Shown here: positions 1 through 6,194 of the stretch, in pieces
Layout of the letters: each line of letters starts with the position of its first letter
Position numbering within the stretch: the first letter of the stretch is position 1
NCBI GenBank assembly: GCA_045600525.1
Contig: JAZRYC010000111.1
Location: 1-9,643 of the forward strand
Origin: F23-D06 sp045600525
Lineage (GTDB): Bacteria; Bacteroidota; Bacteroidia; Bacteroidales; WCHB1-69
Direction of reading: 5' to 3'
DNA length: 9,643 nucleotides
Notes under the pieces: generated by a model
Databases searched by the model: none
What the model was told of the DNA's origin: nothing
Seen by the model: only the letters and a program-made list of their open reading frames with translations
Position numbers and translations under genes: made by a program

Positions 1-1656
1 CAAGTCGGAAGCCATTTGGAGCGGAGAATAGAGAATCACCCAATTAGCCAACTGCTTGGCCAATGTAGTATTCACCCTGCTATTTCCTTGATCGTTGTCA
101 TTCCATTTCTGTCGTTGTGGAAGGTTCCGGGTTTTTTCAAAGAGGATATCAAAAGTGCCGGGCGTGTAGTCCATCGGTCCTGCCAACAAGCGAGTAAAAG
201 GCAATATTTCGTGATGTTCCGGAGGATTACCCACACTCCATGCGTTCCATTCCATACCACGAGCACCTTCACGGGTCATCATATTCGGATAGGTACGGCG
301 AATGCCCGTAGGCTTAATGGGTTCGTGCACATCAAGGGTGATATGGTGATTTGCCGCCGTTTCCACCACATGGCGATAATGTCGGACATTAAATTGTCCA
401 TGATGGTTGTGTCCATCAGGAAGTCCGCCCGCATAACCCGTCTTCACGCAGTTCACACCAAGATTCTCCAGCCATTGGTAGGTACGTTCCAGTTGGCGTT
501 CATAATTATACACATTGCCTCCCGTTTCATGATGACTGATCAGGGAAACGCCCTTCTGACGGGCATAATCCAATATTTCCTCCATATTGAAATCCGGATA
601 GGGCTTGGTAAAGTCAAAATGCTGCATACCGCCCCAGGTTTCCCATCCTTCGTTCCATCCTTCAAACAGCACCGCGTCAATATGATTATCGGCGGCAAAA
701 TCAATATAGCGTTTGGCTTCCTTCGTCGTGGCGCCATGTCGCTCGTCCATTTTCCACGTTTGGACGCCCAAATGCATTCCCCACCAGACGCCCACATATT
801 TCATCGGCTTTATCCAAGAGAGATCTCCTTCAAGACGGCAAGGTTCATTGAGGTTCAGAATCAAATTAGAGTTTATAAGACCGACGGCTTGTCGTGCTAT
901 TTGGCAAGTACGCCACGGCGTAACAAAGTGTCCTTGATGGAAGCGTGCCTTCACGCCGTCCGGCCACGGAGCGAGATGCGATTTGAACTCCAGAGGTTGT
1001 TCCGTAGGATAGAGAGCCATTTCCGGGAAGTCCGTCAAGGCCGCCTCATGGATACTGCCGTAAATTCCCCTATTGGTCTTAAACGTCATTGGCGTGCTGG
1101 CATTGTCCAACTGTGAAATCGCCATCTTACGATATAGAAATTCGTACGACTCGTAATTGGCCACAATCGACCAGCAGAGGCCTTCTTCCGCAAGAGCAAA
1201 GGTAGTCAGTTCGTCTAAAAGCACGATGCTATCCGCTCCGAGAAGGTCATACTCGTATCGAAACGCAAAGCCATCGTCAAACACACGGAAACGAAGCACC
1301 AAATTCGTACCCTGCATATTTGCCAAATAAACTGCCATTTCGTGATAGTGGTTACGCACGGATTTATTTTCACCCCACGGCTGCGTCCATGTTTCATCCA
1401 AACTATCGTATAAGACACGTTCCACATGGAAGTCTCTGGAAAGATTCCTTCCCGTTCTCTCAACAAAACCCATTTTTGAATCCTGCATAAAAGATCGACC
1501 ATCCACGGACACCCGATAATACATTTCCCCCTGTTCGTTCAAATCAAAGTCAAGGGAAATCCGCTGATCCGGAGAAGACACCATCGTCTCCTGTCCGCAA
1601 AGCCGATAGGCCGGCAACAATAGAATCAAAAAAAGGAGTTGAACGTATTTTTTCAT
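1..1656 (-). CDS. GH97 family alpha-glucosidase (SusB-like), 3' end beyond window
   Basis: Exported glycoside hydrolase of family 97, expected to release glucose from alpha-glucans in the periplasm. The frame is open from the ATG at 1656 to base 1 (552 codons), so the C-terminal part lies outside; SusB has about 738 residues. Residues 1-22 form a signal peptide without a convincing lipobox. A beta-sandwich domain follows to about 280, then the (beta/alpha)8 barrel begins near the YVGVWWGMH segment (about 287). Seen residues match inverting SusB: E377 in HHETGG, E445 in HEPIKPTG, E463 in TREGAR and E469 in GMEW. The spacings 445-463-469 equal SusB 508-526-532, and 377 to 445 is 68 against 69 in SusB. 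VKTGYAG (G407) lies where the retaining branch carries its Asp nucleophile, which favours an inverting alpha-glucosidase. E169 or E172 may be the remaining calcium ligand. It starts 16 bases after the P1 stop, so it is probably co-transcribed. Exact substrate is unproven. Confidence 0.93.
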   Translation of the reverse strand, partial: MKKYVQLLFLILLLPAYRLCGQETMVSSPDQRISLDFDLNEQGEMYYRVSVDGRSFMQDSKMGFVERTGRNLSRDFHVERVLYDSLDETWTQPWGENKSVRNHYHEMAVYLANMQGTNLVLRFRVFDDGFAFRYEYDLLGADSIVLLDELTTFALAEEGLCWSIVANYESYEFLYRKMAISQLDNASTPMTFKTNRGIYGSIHEAALTDFPEMALYPTEQPLEFKSHLAPWPDGVKARFHQGHFVTPWRTCQIARQAVGLINSNLILNLNEPCRLEGDLSWIKPMKYVGVWWGMHLGVQTWKMDERHGATTKEAKRYIDFAADNHIDAVLFEGWNEGWETWGGMQHFDFTKPYPDFNMEEILDYARQKGVSLISHHETGGNVYNYERQLERTYQWLENLGVNCVKTGYAGGLPDGHNHHGQFNVRHYRHVVETAANHHITLDVHEPIKPTGIRRTYPNMMTREGARGMEWNAWSVGNPPEHHEILPFTRLLAGPMDYTPGTFDILFEKTRNLPQRQKWNDNDQGNSRVNTTLAKQLANWVILYSPLQMASDL

Positions 1657-1672
1657 CTTGCCAAAGGAATTA

Positions 1673-2026
1673 TCACATTGCGTTACATCCTGTTCCAAAA
1701 TCTGCGCCCTCCCTCTTCACTTGGTGTTTGGCTAACACCATTAAAATCCTTACGATCGTAACCATAATCACAACCATACATAGTAAATAGAGAAAGAACC
1801 GGGCACCCTCACCAGCTATATAGGGTTCCATCCACGCATCAAAAAATTCCATAGTAGGCACAATCAAACCGCCCAAAAAGCCCGATGGCAAAACAGCTTC
1901 TTTGGTAAACTTATTGTGCCGCTTTATTGGAGATCGGTATAGATGCAGTATCCACTTGTATTCAAAGTAAATAAAGCCAGCCAAGAGGGCTACCGTTAAT
2001 AATATGCCAAAAATTGTCCAAAACAT
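1673..2026 (-). CDS. Small membrane protein P1, paralogue of the 5793-6125 gene
   Basis: 117 residues, family not recognised. An N-terminal hydrophobic helix (about residues 2-21) is followed by the charged segment EYKW, a moderately hydrophobic Gly-rich stretch (about 45-58) and a strong hydrophobic helix (about 76-99), so two to three membrane passes are likely. It aligns over its length with P2: shared MFWTI start, VALL-G-IY-EYKW, TKE--LP--F-GG-I, and FD-W-EP-IAGEGARFFL, the longest conserved block. The last 18 residues (charged, ending near a Cys) have no counterpart in P2. The gene starts 23 bases after the upstream membrane gene and ends 16 bases before GH97, so it is the middle gene of a tight run. 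The stop is TGA followed at once by TAA. A role in envelope processes is only inference from location. Confidence 0.85.
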   Translation of the reverse strand: MFWTIFGILLTVALLAGFIYFEYKWILHLYRSPIKRHNKFTKEAVLPSGFLGGLIVPTMEFFDAWMEPYIAGEGARFFLYLLCMVVIMVTIVRILMVLAKHQVKREGADFGTGCNAM

Positions 2027-2049
2027 AACTATTCATTTAAAATAACTAT

Positions 2050-2514
2050 CTAAGGCATTAATGCCAACGGAGCTTTGAGAAAAACAAACAACACCATCAC
2101 AGCCAAACCGACCGACACGAGACACAACATATAGGTATCATCAACCAGACCGATGCAATCGTACCAGCGCACATTGGGGGATTTCTTCCAAGAGGCAAAA
2201 CCATGAGCAACTGCGGCAAGGGCAGTAACGACCAGCAAAAATTCCACTCGTAAAGGTTCTAAAGAAGGGACAAAGCGAACAAACATAACAATTACCAAAG
2301 TCACCCAACTGGCTATTTGCAATTCCCTTTGTTCGTCTGGCTGTAAATTCTTCAAATAGTAAAGTGCCCCAACAAATCCAAAAATGAAAGTCCGAAGGAA
2401 TCCCTTGAAAAAATAGGATGGTCTCCGGCCATACACCCGCAGGACCAATACTCCACAGACGATGGAAAACACAAAGTGTATTGATAGTAAGACTATTCCC
2501 ATAGGATTCATCAT
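2050..2514 (-). CDS. Multi-spanning inner-membrane protein, unknown function
   Basis: 154 residues, not recognised. Four or five hydrophobic segments are visible: about 5-26, 39-54, 70-82, 90-107 and 128-149, joined by short loops; the loop around 25-37 is rich in Arg and Lys, suggesting that it is cytoplasmic. A hydrophilic stretch (LQPDEQREL, about 57-65) lies between the second and third segments. No catalytic motif is visible. ATG at 2514 was chosen because it sits about 22 bases downstream of a good TAnnTTTG box; a second ATG follows immediately and cannot be excluded as the start. It is the first gene of the run that continues with P1 and GH97, and its promoter is one copy of the 50-bp element also found before the Fic gene. 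Confidence 0.85.
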   Translation of the reverse strand: MMNPMGIVLLSIHFVFSIVCGVLVLRVYGRRPSYFFKGFLRTFIFGFVGALYYLKNLQPDEQRELQIASWVTLVIVMFVRFVPSLEPLRVEFLLVVTALAAVAHGFASWKKSPNVRWYDCIGLVDDTYMLCLVSVGLAVMVLFVFLKAPLALMP

Positions 2515-2525
2515 GTTAAATCAGT

Positions 2526-2575
2526 AAAACAAGTGCAAAGATAATATTTTTGCCGATATCGACAAGATAGACAAA
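2526..2575 (-). repeat. 50-bp dispersed repeat, copy A (promoter/operator module)
   Basis: Hand alignment with 7104-7153 in the same orientation gives 44 identical positions in 51 columns, with two single-base gaps. The conserved part covers the -7 box, the A/T tract, the palindrome and about 10 bases upstream of it. Identity ends outside these limits, and the genes that follow are unrelated, so this is a transferred or selected regulatory module and not simply part of a long duplication. Confidence 0.85.
2536..2565 (-). promoter_or_regulatory. Promoter with overlapping palindromic operator, upstream of the 2050-2514 gene
   Basis: On the minus strand the -7 box TATCTTTG (2543-2536) matches the Bacteroidota consensus TAnnTTTG. 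A TTG at 2565-2563 lies 19 bp upstream, as expected for the -33 element. The near-palindrome TTGCCGATATCGACAA (2550-2565, read on the plus strand) has one mismatched pair and overlaps the -33 element and the spacer, a position typical of a repressor site. Transcription should start near 2529, leaving a leader of about 15 bases. The operator role is inferred. Confidence 0.7.
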
Positions 2576-2584
2576 AATAGTTAT

Positions 2585-2646
2585 CTGAAACCTGAATGGT
2601 TATCAGACGCAATGAATTGCGTCCCTACATTCCTGAATCTTGAAAC
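2585..2646 (+). repeat. Isolated YTKAAAC heptamers
   Basis: Single heptamers CTGAAAC (2585-2591, followed by the partial unit CTGAAT) and TTGAAAC (2640-2646) match the unit that forms tandem arrays at 7796-7823 and 9487-9514. They flank the 2606-2623 palindrome. Confidence 0.4.
2606..2623. repeat. Perfect 8-bp inverted repeat in the Nudix upstream region
   Basis: GACGCAAT-GA-ATTGCGTC is a perfect palindrome with a 2-base centre, followed by CCCTACA. It resembles short intergenic palindromic elements of the 'acgcaat..attgcgt' type that I recall from other bacterial genomes, so it may be a dispersed element. It lies upstream of the likely Nudix promoter, and the alternative Nudix start at 2612 falls inside it. 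Confidence 0.55.
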
Positions 2647-2653
2647 TTTTCAG

Positions 2654-2661
2654 TATTTTTG
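2654..2661 (+). promoter_or_regulatory. Putative -7 box of the Nudix gene
   Basis: TATTTTTG fits TAnnTTTG and stands 37 bases before the chosen ATG (2699), which would give a leader of about 30 bases. No well-spaced TTG was found upstream, so this rests on the -7 box alone. Confidence 0.4.
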
Positions 2662-2698
2662 CGGCCACGATCAAAGCAACAAATTGAAATTCATCCTT

Positions 2699-3166
2699 AT
2701 GGTCATCTTCAAAGACAACTTTCCCATTGAAATCAACTCCCGGGAAGAGTTTGACAACTTTGCCAAAGATTACCGCATCATCCATGCGGCAGGCGGCATC
2801 GCTTCCAATGAGAACGATGAAATACTAATGATTTACAGATTGGAGAAATGGGATTTTCCGAAAGGAAAAGTCGAAGCCGGTGAAGCCTACGATGAAGCCG
2901 CCATTCGCGAAGTGGAAGAAGAAACCGGGCTCCGAAACATCACTTTGGGAGCGACCTTGCCCAGTACTTTCCACACCTACGAGTTGCGCGGCGAGCAAAT
3001 TCTGAAAGAGACCCATTGGTACAAGATGAACGCCCATAGTCAATCTTTAACCCCTCAGACGATTGAGGACATCACCCAAGCCGTCTGGATTCCGCGTGCA
3101 GATGTTGATGAAAAGATGAAAGCATCTTACGCGTCGTTAGAATGGCTGTGGGAGGAAATTCGGTAG
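2699..3166 (+). CDS. Nudix hydrolase
   Basis: 155-residue Nudix-fold hydrolase, expected to cleave a nucleoside diphosphate linked to another moiety with Mg2+ or Mn2+; substrate unknown. The Nudix box is complete at residues 56-78: G56, E62, R70-E71, E74, E75, G77 and L78 fit GX5EX7REUXEEXGU exactly. A strand with AAGGIAS (about 30-36) precedes it, and WDFPKGK leads into the box. The upstream 28 residues are shorter than the N-terminal extension I recall in many Bacteroidota homologues. The frame opens earlier, at 2612, but that start would lie in the 2606-2623 palindrome and upstream of the likely promoter, and the extra 29 residues do not resemble the family, so ATG 2699 is preferred. It stands alone on the plus strand, 83 bases before the hydrolase gene. 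A housekeeping nucleotide-sanitising role is plausible but not shown. Confidence 0.92.
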   Translation: MVIFKDNFPIEINSREEFDNFAKDYRIIHAAGGIASNENDEILMIYRLEKWDFPKGKVEAGEAYDEAAIREVEEETGLRNITLGATLPSTFHTYELRGEQILKETHWYKMNAHSQSLTPQTIEDITQAVWIPRADVDEKMKASYASLEWLWEEIR

Positions 3167-3221
3167 TCATCATCTTTTCGCTGTTGGCCTTAATCTTTTA
3201 GTCTTATCACAGCGACTCAAA

Positions 3222-3235
3222 TTTAAACCTTAAAC
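3222..3235 (+). repeat. Two tandem YTTAAAC heptamers before the hydrolase gene
   Basis: TTTAAAC and CTTAAAC follow one another and end 14 bases before the ATG at 3250. The same units, in the same orientation to the gene, lie just upstream of the symporter start (9487-9514). Confidence 0.5.
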
Positions 3236-3249
3236 TTTTAATTTCAACA

Positions 3250-4635
3250 ATGAAGAAACTCATATTATTCGCACTATCTTTGTGGGCTTGCACCGGAATG
3301 GCCCAAAATATATCTGGCTATTGGGAAGGCATGCTGCGTATTTCCGCCAAGGATTCCTTAAGACTCGGTATGTACGTTGTTCAAAATGGGGATTCCATTT
3401 CCGTGGAGTTGGACAGTCCGGACCAATATTCCATCGGAGCACAAGGTTCGAATGTAACCTGGGCTGACAGTTCCATTTCCTGGAAATTGAGTTCTGTAAA
3501 TGCCAGTTACAAAGGCATATTAACAAAGGACGGCCAATTTGAGGGCACCTTTAGGCAAGGCAGTTTGAAGTTGCCGCTAACTTTAGAACGCGGCCACGAG
3601 CGCACCGTCATCAACCGGCCGCAGACACCGGAGGAACCCTATCCATATACGGAAGAGGAAATCCGCATCAGGGACAAAAGCGGCAAGTTCGACCTCATCA
3701 ACGGAACCCTGACCTTGCCGTCGGGCGCGCCCAAAGGGCTCGTCATCCTGCTTACCGGATCGGGCTGGCAGAACCGAGACGAGGAGTTATTCGCGCACAA
3801 ACCGTTCTTAGTCATTGCCGACCATCTCACGCGTCGTGGATATGCCGTATTCCGCTACGACGACTTCCCGACCGTTGTATTTGCCAAATCCACCACATAC
3901 GACTTTGCCGACGGAGTCACCATGATACTGGACTCCTTCGCAAAACGCCCCGATCTCAGCAGTCTCCCCACAGGACTGCTCGGGCACAGCGAAGGCAGCC
4001 TCGTTGCTGAAATCGTGGCTGCCCGTGACAAACGCATCGATTTCGTCATCACCCTCGGCGGCGTGGCGCAAACCATATCCGACGCCCTACTCTACCAAGT
4101 TCATGCCATCAACAAAGCCAGCGGAGAGCTCACCCCCGAAGAGAATGATTATGCCGTCGAAACATCCAAAACCATCTACGACATCATCGCTAAGAGCAAG
4201 AGCCCAGACGCTGCCGCCAAAAAGATCAATGATCTTTACAGCAACCAATCCGGCACCTTAGTCACCTCGAAAATCGAAGCCGACGTATTCAGCCAGAATA
4301 AGAAAGCTGAAATCATGCAGATGGTCTATTCGCCCTGGTTTTACACGTTATTCCACCACCAGCCGAAGAAGTTCATCAAAAAAATGCGCTGTCCAATATT
4401 GGCTGTCGGCGGCGAAAAAGATCTGCAAGTGGATGCTGTCACAAACAACACCCTTTTCAAAGCATATCTGCCTAAGAACCCGTTGCACCGATTTGAAGTC
4501 ATCCCCCATGCCAATCACCTGCTCCAAACCTGTACTACGGGCAGTCCCGACGAATACGGGATCATAGAGGAGACCATACAACCAAAGGTATTGGAGATAA
4601 TGAGGGAGTGGTTGGATTCAGCCGTTAGCCGTTAA
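3250..4635 (+). CDS. Exported alpha/beta hydrolase (esterase-like) with N-terminal beta domain
   Basis: 461 residues. A signal peptide (1-19, ending in AQ) sends it to the periplasm or beyond. Residues about 20-115 are beta-rich, starting with SGYWEG, and resemble the small barrel-like domains often fused to such enzymes. The alpha/beta-hydrolase domain follows from about 140. Visible catalytic parts are the oxyanion-region TGSGWQNRDEE (169-179), the nucleophile elbow GHSEGS with S247, the acid D391 in GGEKDLQ and the base H423 in HANHLLQ. An inserted helical cap-like segment spans about 285-375. This layout resembles EstD-type carboxylesterases and related putative acyl hydrolases; the true substrate is unknown. 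The strand after the oxyanion loop reads RYDDFPT, where relatives that I recall usually have RYDxRGxG, so the pocket may differ. Only the last codons overlap a short tandem repeat (4621-4634). Confidence 0.88.
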   Translation: MKKLILFALSLWACTGMAQNISGYWEGMLRISAKDSLRLGMYVVQNGDSISVELDSPDQYSIGAQGSNVTWADSSISWKLSSVNASYKGILTKDGQFEGTFRQGSLKLPLTLERGHERTVINRPQTPEEPYPYTEEEIRIRDKSGKFDLINGTLTLPSGAPKGLVILLTGSGWQNRDEELFAHKPFLVIADHLTRRGYAVFRYDDFPTVVFAKSTTYDFADGVTMILDSFAKRPDLSSLPTGLLGHSEGSLVAEIVAARDKRIDFVITLGGVAQTISDALLYQVHAINKASGELTPEENDYAVETSKTIYDIIAKSKSPDAAAKKINDLYSNQSGTLVTSKIEADVFSQNKKAEIMQMVYSPWFYTLFHHQPKKFIKKMRCPILAVGGEKDLQVDAVTNNTLFKAYLPKNPLHRFEVIPHANHLLQTCTTGSPDEYGIIEETIQPKVLEIMREWLDSAVSR

Positions 4636-4656
4636 CTATTGGCTTTTAGCTATTGG
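4621..4656 (+). repeat. Degenerate heptamer-like tandem repeats at the hydrolase 3' end
   Basis: GCCGTTA occurs twice in tandem (4621-4627, 4628-4634) and encodes the last residues and stop of the hydrolase. It is followed by CTATTGG (4636-4642) and, after TTTTAG, CTATTGG again (4650-4656). The tract has grown into or out of the coding end. Confidence 0.5.
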
Positions 4657-4712
4657 AAGACTCCTTACCTAAGACCCGAGCCTCCGCTTTTGTATCTTGA
4701 ATTTTCGTCAGG

Positions 4713-4728
4713 AGGGTGCTTTCACCCT
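4713..4728. terminator. Hairpin between convergent genes, possible bidirectional terminator
   Basis: AGGGTG-CTTT-CACCCT forms a 6-bp GC-rich stem with a 4-base loop. It overlaps the stop codon of the minus-strand gene (4727-4729) and lies 78 bases after the plus-strand hydrolase. Neither side has a long U-tract (ATTTCT on one side, TCCTGACG on the other), so efficiency is uncertain. Confidence 0.4.
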
Positions 4729-5740
4729 ATTTCTCCAGCATGATATTGGTCAACATTCTGATAGACATCATCTGCATTCCCTCGTAATTCATATCGACGC
4801 CTTGCACGCTACTGACCTTTTGCGTCACGCCGGTGCCGTAGTCATATTCGTATTCGGCCTCATTGATGATGTTCATCATATCAGCCATTTCCTTGGACAG
4901 CTCTTTGGACAGATTTTTCAAACTTTTGGAATTCAATTTCGAGCTTTCCTGCAGATGGCAGACTTTGCGTTCGGCATCAAGGTCTTTTACCGTTAAGAGA
5001 ATATCGCTGATTGTGTTGATATCAACAATCCCGCTCTTTGCATTGTTTCGCTGGTAAGAGGTTGCCTTTTGGGTAGATACAGTATGTCCGTATGGAGAAT
5101 GGATGAGGTAAAGTTCGTTGTAGATTTCCTGGAACAAAAAGTTGCTGTTTAAATACTTCTCCTTCGTCATTTCGAAAAGCAGTTCGGCAATAGCGTATGT
5201 GGTGGAATCGTCCTCAACATACTCGTACCCGTCGTTTCCTTCTTCCTCTACTATCGCCCGTTTCTCTTCTTTTGCTGCAGCCAACTCAAGCATAATGTTG
5301 GTCTTTAGCATAGAGGTATAGGCCGTGGCAATTTCCTCGATATTCTCGATTTCTTTGAGTTCGCCCAGCGTGTTCGTGGTATAGATGAGGGTGTGCATTT
5401 TCTCATATTCGGGGAAAGGAATGCTGGTCTTTCTGTTGACTTTGACGACACTGTCGAATTTATGGTCGAATTTCGCCTCCAGGCGGTAACCGTCGGTGCT
5501 GGAATCCAGCACTTTGAGGTGGAGTGTGTAGGTGAGGGTGTCATCGTCTGGCAGGTCGGCAAAGGCCTCTTTTCCGACTTCTTCTCCCAACATTCCCATA
5601 TCGACTTTCATCAATTGCTGTCTGACAATGTTGTAGGTGAATTCCATTCCCCTGGACCAGTTGGCCTTGCAGGGTATTTTCTGTGCGAATGACAGAAGGC
5701 AGGAAAAACAGATGGATAGTAAAAGCAGTTTCTTCATCAT
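4727..5740 (-). CDS. Exported protein of unknown function, last gene of the Fic run
   Basis: 337 residues from ATG 5740, which is followed by a second ATG and then KKLLLL. The frame opens at 5773, but only from there does the hydrophobic signal core become internal, so 5740 (or 5737) is preferred. Signal peptide 1-20 ends SFAQ. The mature part begins KIPCKANWSRGMEF and alternates beta-strand-like segments (about 70-130) with a strongly acidic stretch (about 157-181, many Glu and Asp) and helical Lys/Ser-rich segments (about 268-290). No catalytic motif, lipobox or membrane helix is seen. The N-terminal half, with YTLHLKVLDSSTDGYRLEAKFDHKFDS, resembles secreted Bacteroidota proteins of unknown role. 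It starts 52 bases after P2 and no separate promoter is evident, so co-transcription with P2 and the Fic gene is likely. Confidence 0.85.
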   Translation of the reverse strand: MMKKLLLLSICFSCLLSFAQKIPCKANWSRGMEFTYNIVRQQLMKVDMGMLGEEVGKEAFADLPDDDTLTYTLHLKVLDSSTDGYRLEAKFDHKFDSVVKVNRKTSIPFPEYEKMHTLIYTTNTLGELKEIENIEEIATAYTSMLKTNIMLELAAAKEEKRAIVEEEGNDGYEYVEDDSTTYAIAELLFEMTKEKYLNSNFLFQEIYNELYLIHSPYGHTVSTQKATSYQRNNAKSGIVDINTISDILLTVKDLDAERKVCHLQESSKLNSKSLKNLSKELSKEMADMMNIINEAEYEYDYGTGVTQKVSSVQGVDMNYEGMQMMSIRMLTNIMLEK

Positions 5741-5792
5741 ATTGAATTTTGGATTTTTGTAAAAAAGGACCAATCAAACGTGGGCCTTATTC

Positions 5793-6125
5793 TTATTTAT
5801 TCTCACGTTCTCTCTCAATTTTGCGTTTGGCAATCTTTTTAAGACTTAAAGTAACGATGATAACAAACACAACAAGGACAAGCATAAACAGGAAAAATCG
5901 CGCGCCCTCGCCGGCGATGTGCGGTTCCAACCACTTGTCAAAGGAATGCATATAAAGCCCTATCATGCCACCAATAAAAGCGGGAGGCAGCAGCGATTCT
6001 TTTGTTGCAGTGTAATACGGACCATCCGGGAATCGGAAATGTCGTAGCATCCACTTGTATTCGTAATAAATGTAGCCCACAAGGAGCGCAACGGCTATTA
6101 TTATTTTGCAAATTGTCCAAAACAT
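5793..6125 (-). CDS. Small membrane protein P2, paralogue of the 1673-2026 gene
   Basis: 110 residues, same unrecognised family as P1, aligning from MFWTI to about residue 80 with conserved EYKW, TKES-LP, GG-I, FD-W-EP and IAGEGARFFL. Hydrophobic helices lie at about 5-20, 45-60 (weaker, Gly-rich) and 77-95, and the C-terminus is very basic and acidic (KKIAKRKIERERENK), suggesting a cytoplasmic tail. It begins 69 bases after the Fic stop in AT-rich DNA and ends 52 bases before the exported protein gene. Protein conservation is clear, while the DNA has diverged apart from short blocks such as GAATACAAGTGGAT, so the duplication is not recent. Like P1, it is the second gene after a copy of the 50-bp promoter repeat. 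Confidence 0.85.
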   Translation of the reverse strand: MFWTICKIIIAVALLVGYIYYEYKWMLRHFRFPDGPYYTATKESLLPPAFIGGMIGLYMHSFDKWLEPHIAGEGARFFLFMLVLVVFVIIVTLSLKKIAKRKIERERENK

Positions 6126-6194
6126 AATTTTTATTTTTTATTCTTAAATTTCTAAAAGCAAGACTTTTGATTCTTGAAATGACTGTCTTGAAAC

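Noticed and set aside
16..1116. 366-codon open frame on the plus strand
   Set aside because: It is antisense to the GH97 frame, which has clear family motifs throughout; the antisense translation has no recognisable domain and atypical composition.
1670..1675. TGA read as a sense codon in this organism
   Set aside because: The P1 gene ends in TGA-TAA, Trp is encoded by TGG throughout, and no gene other than the symporter has an internal TGA.
2612..2698. Upstream extension of the Nudix protein from ATG 2612
   Set aside because: The start lies in a perfect palindrome, precedes the likely -7 box, and adds 29 residues unlike the family.
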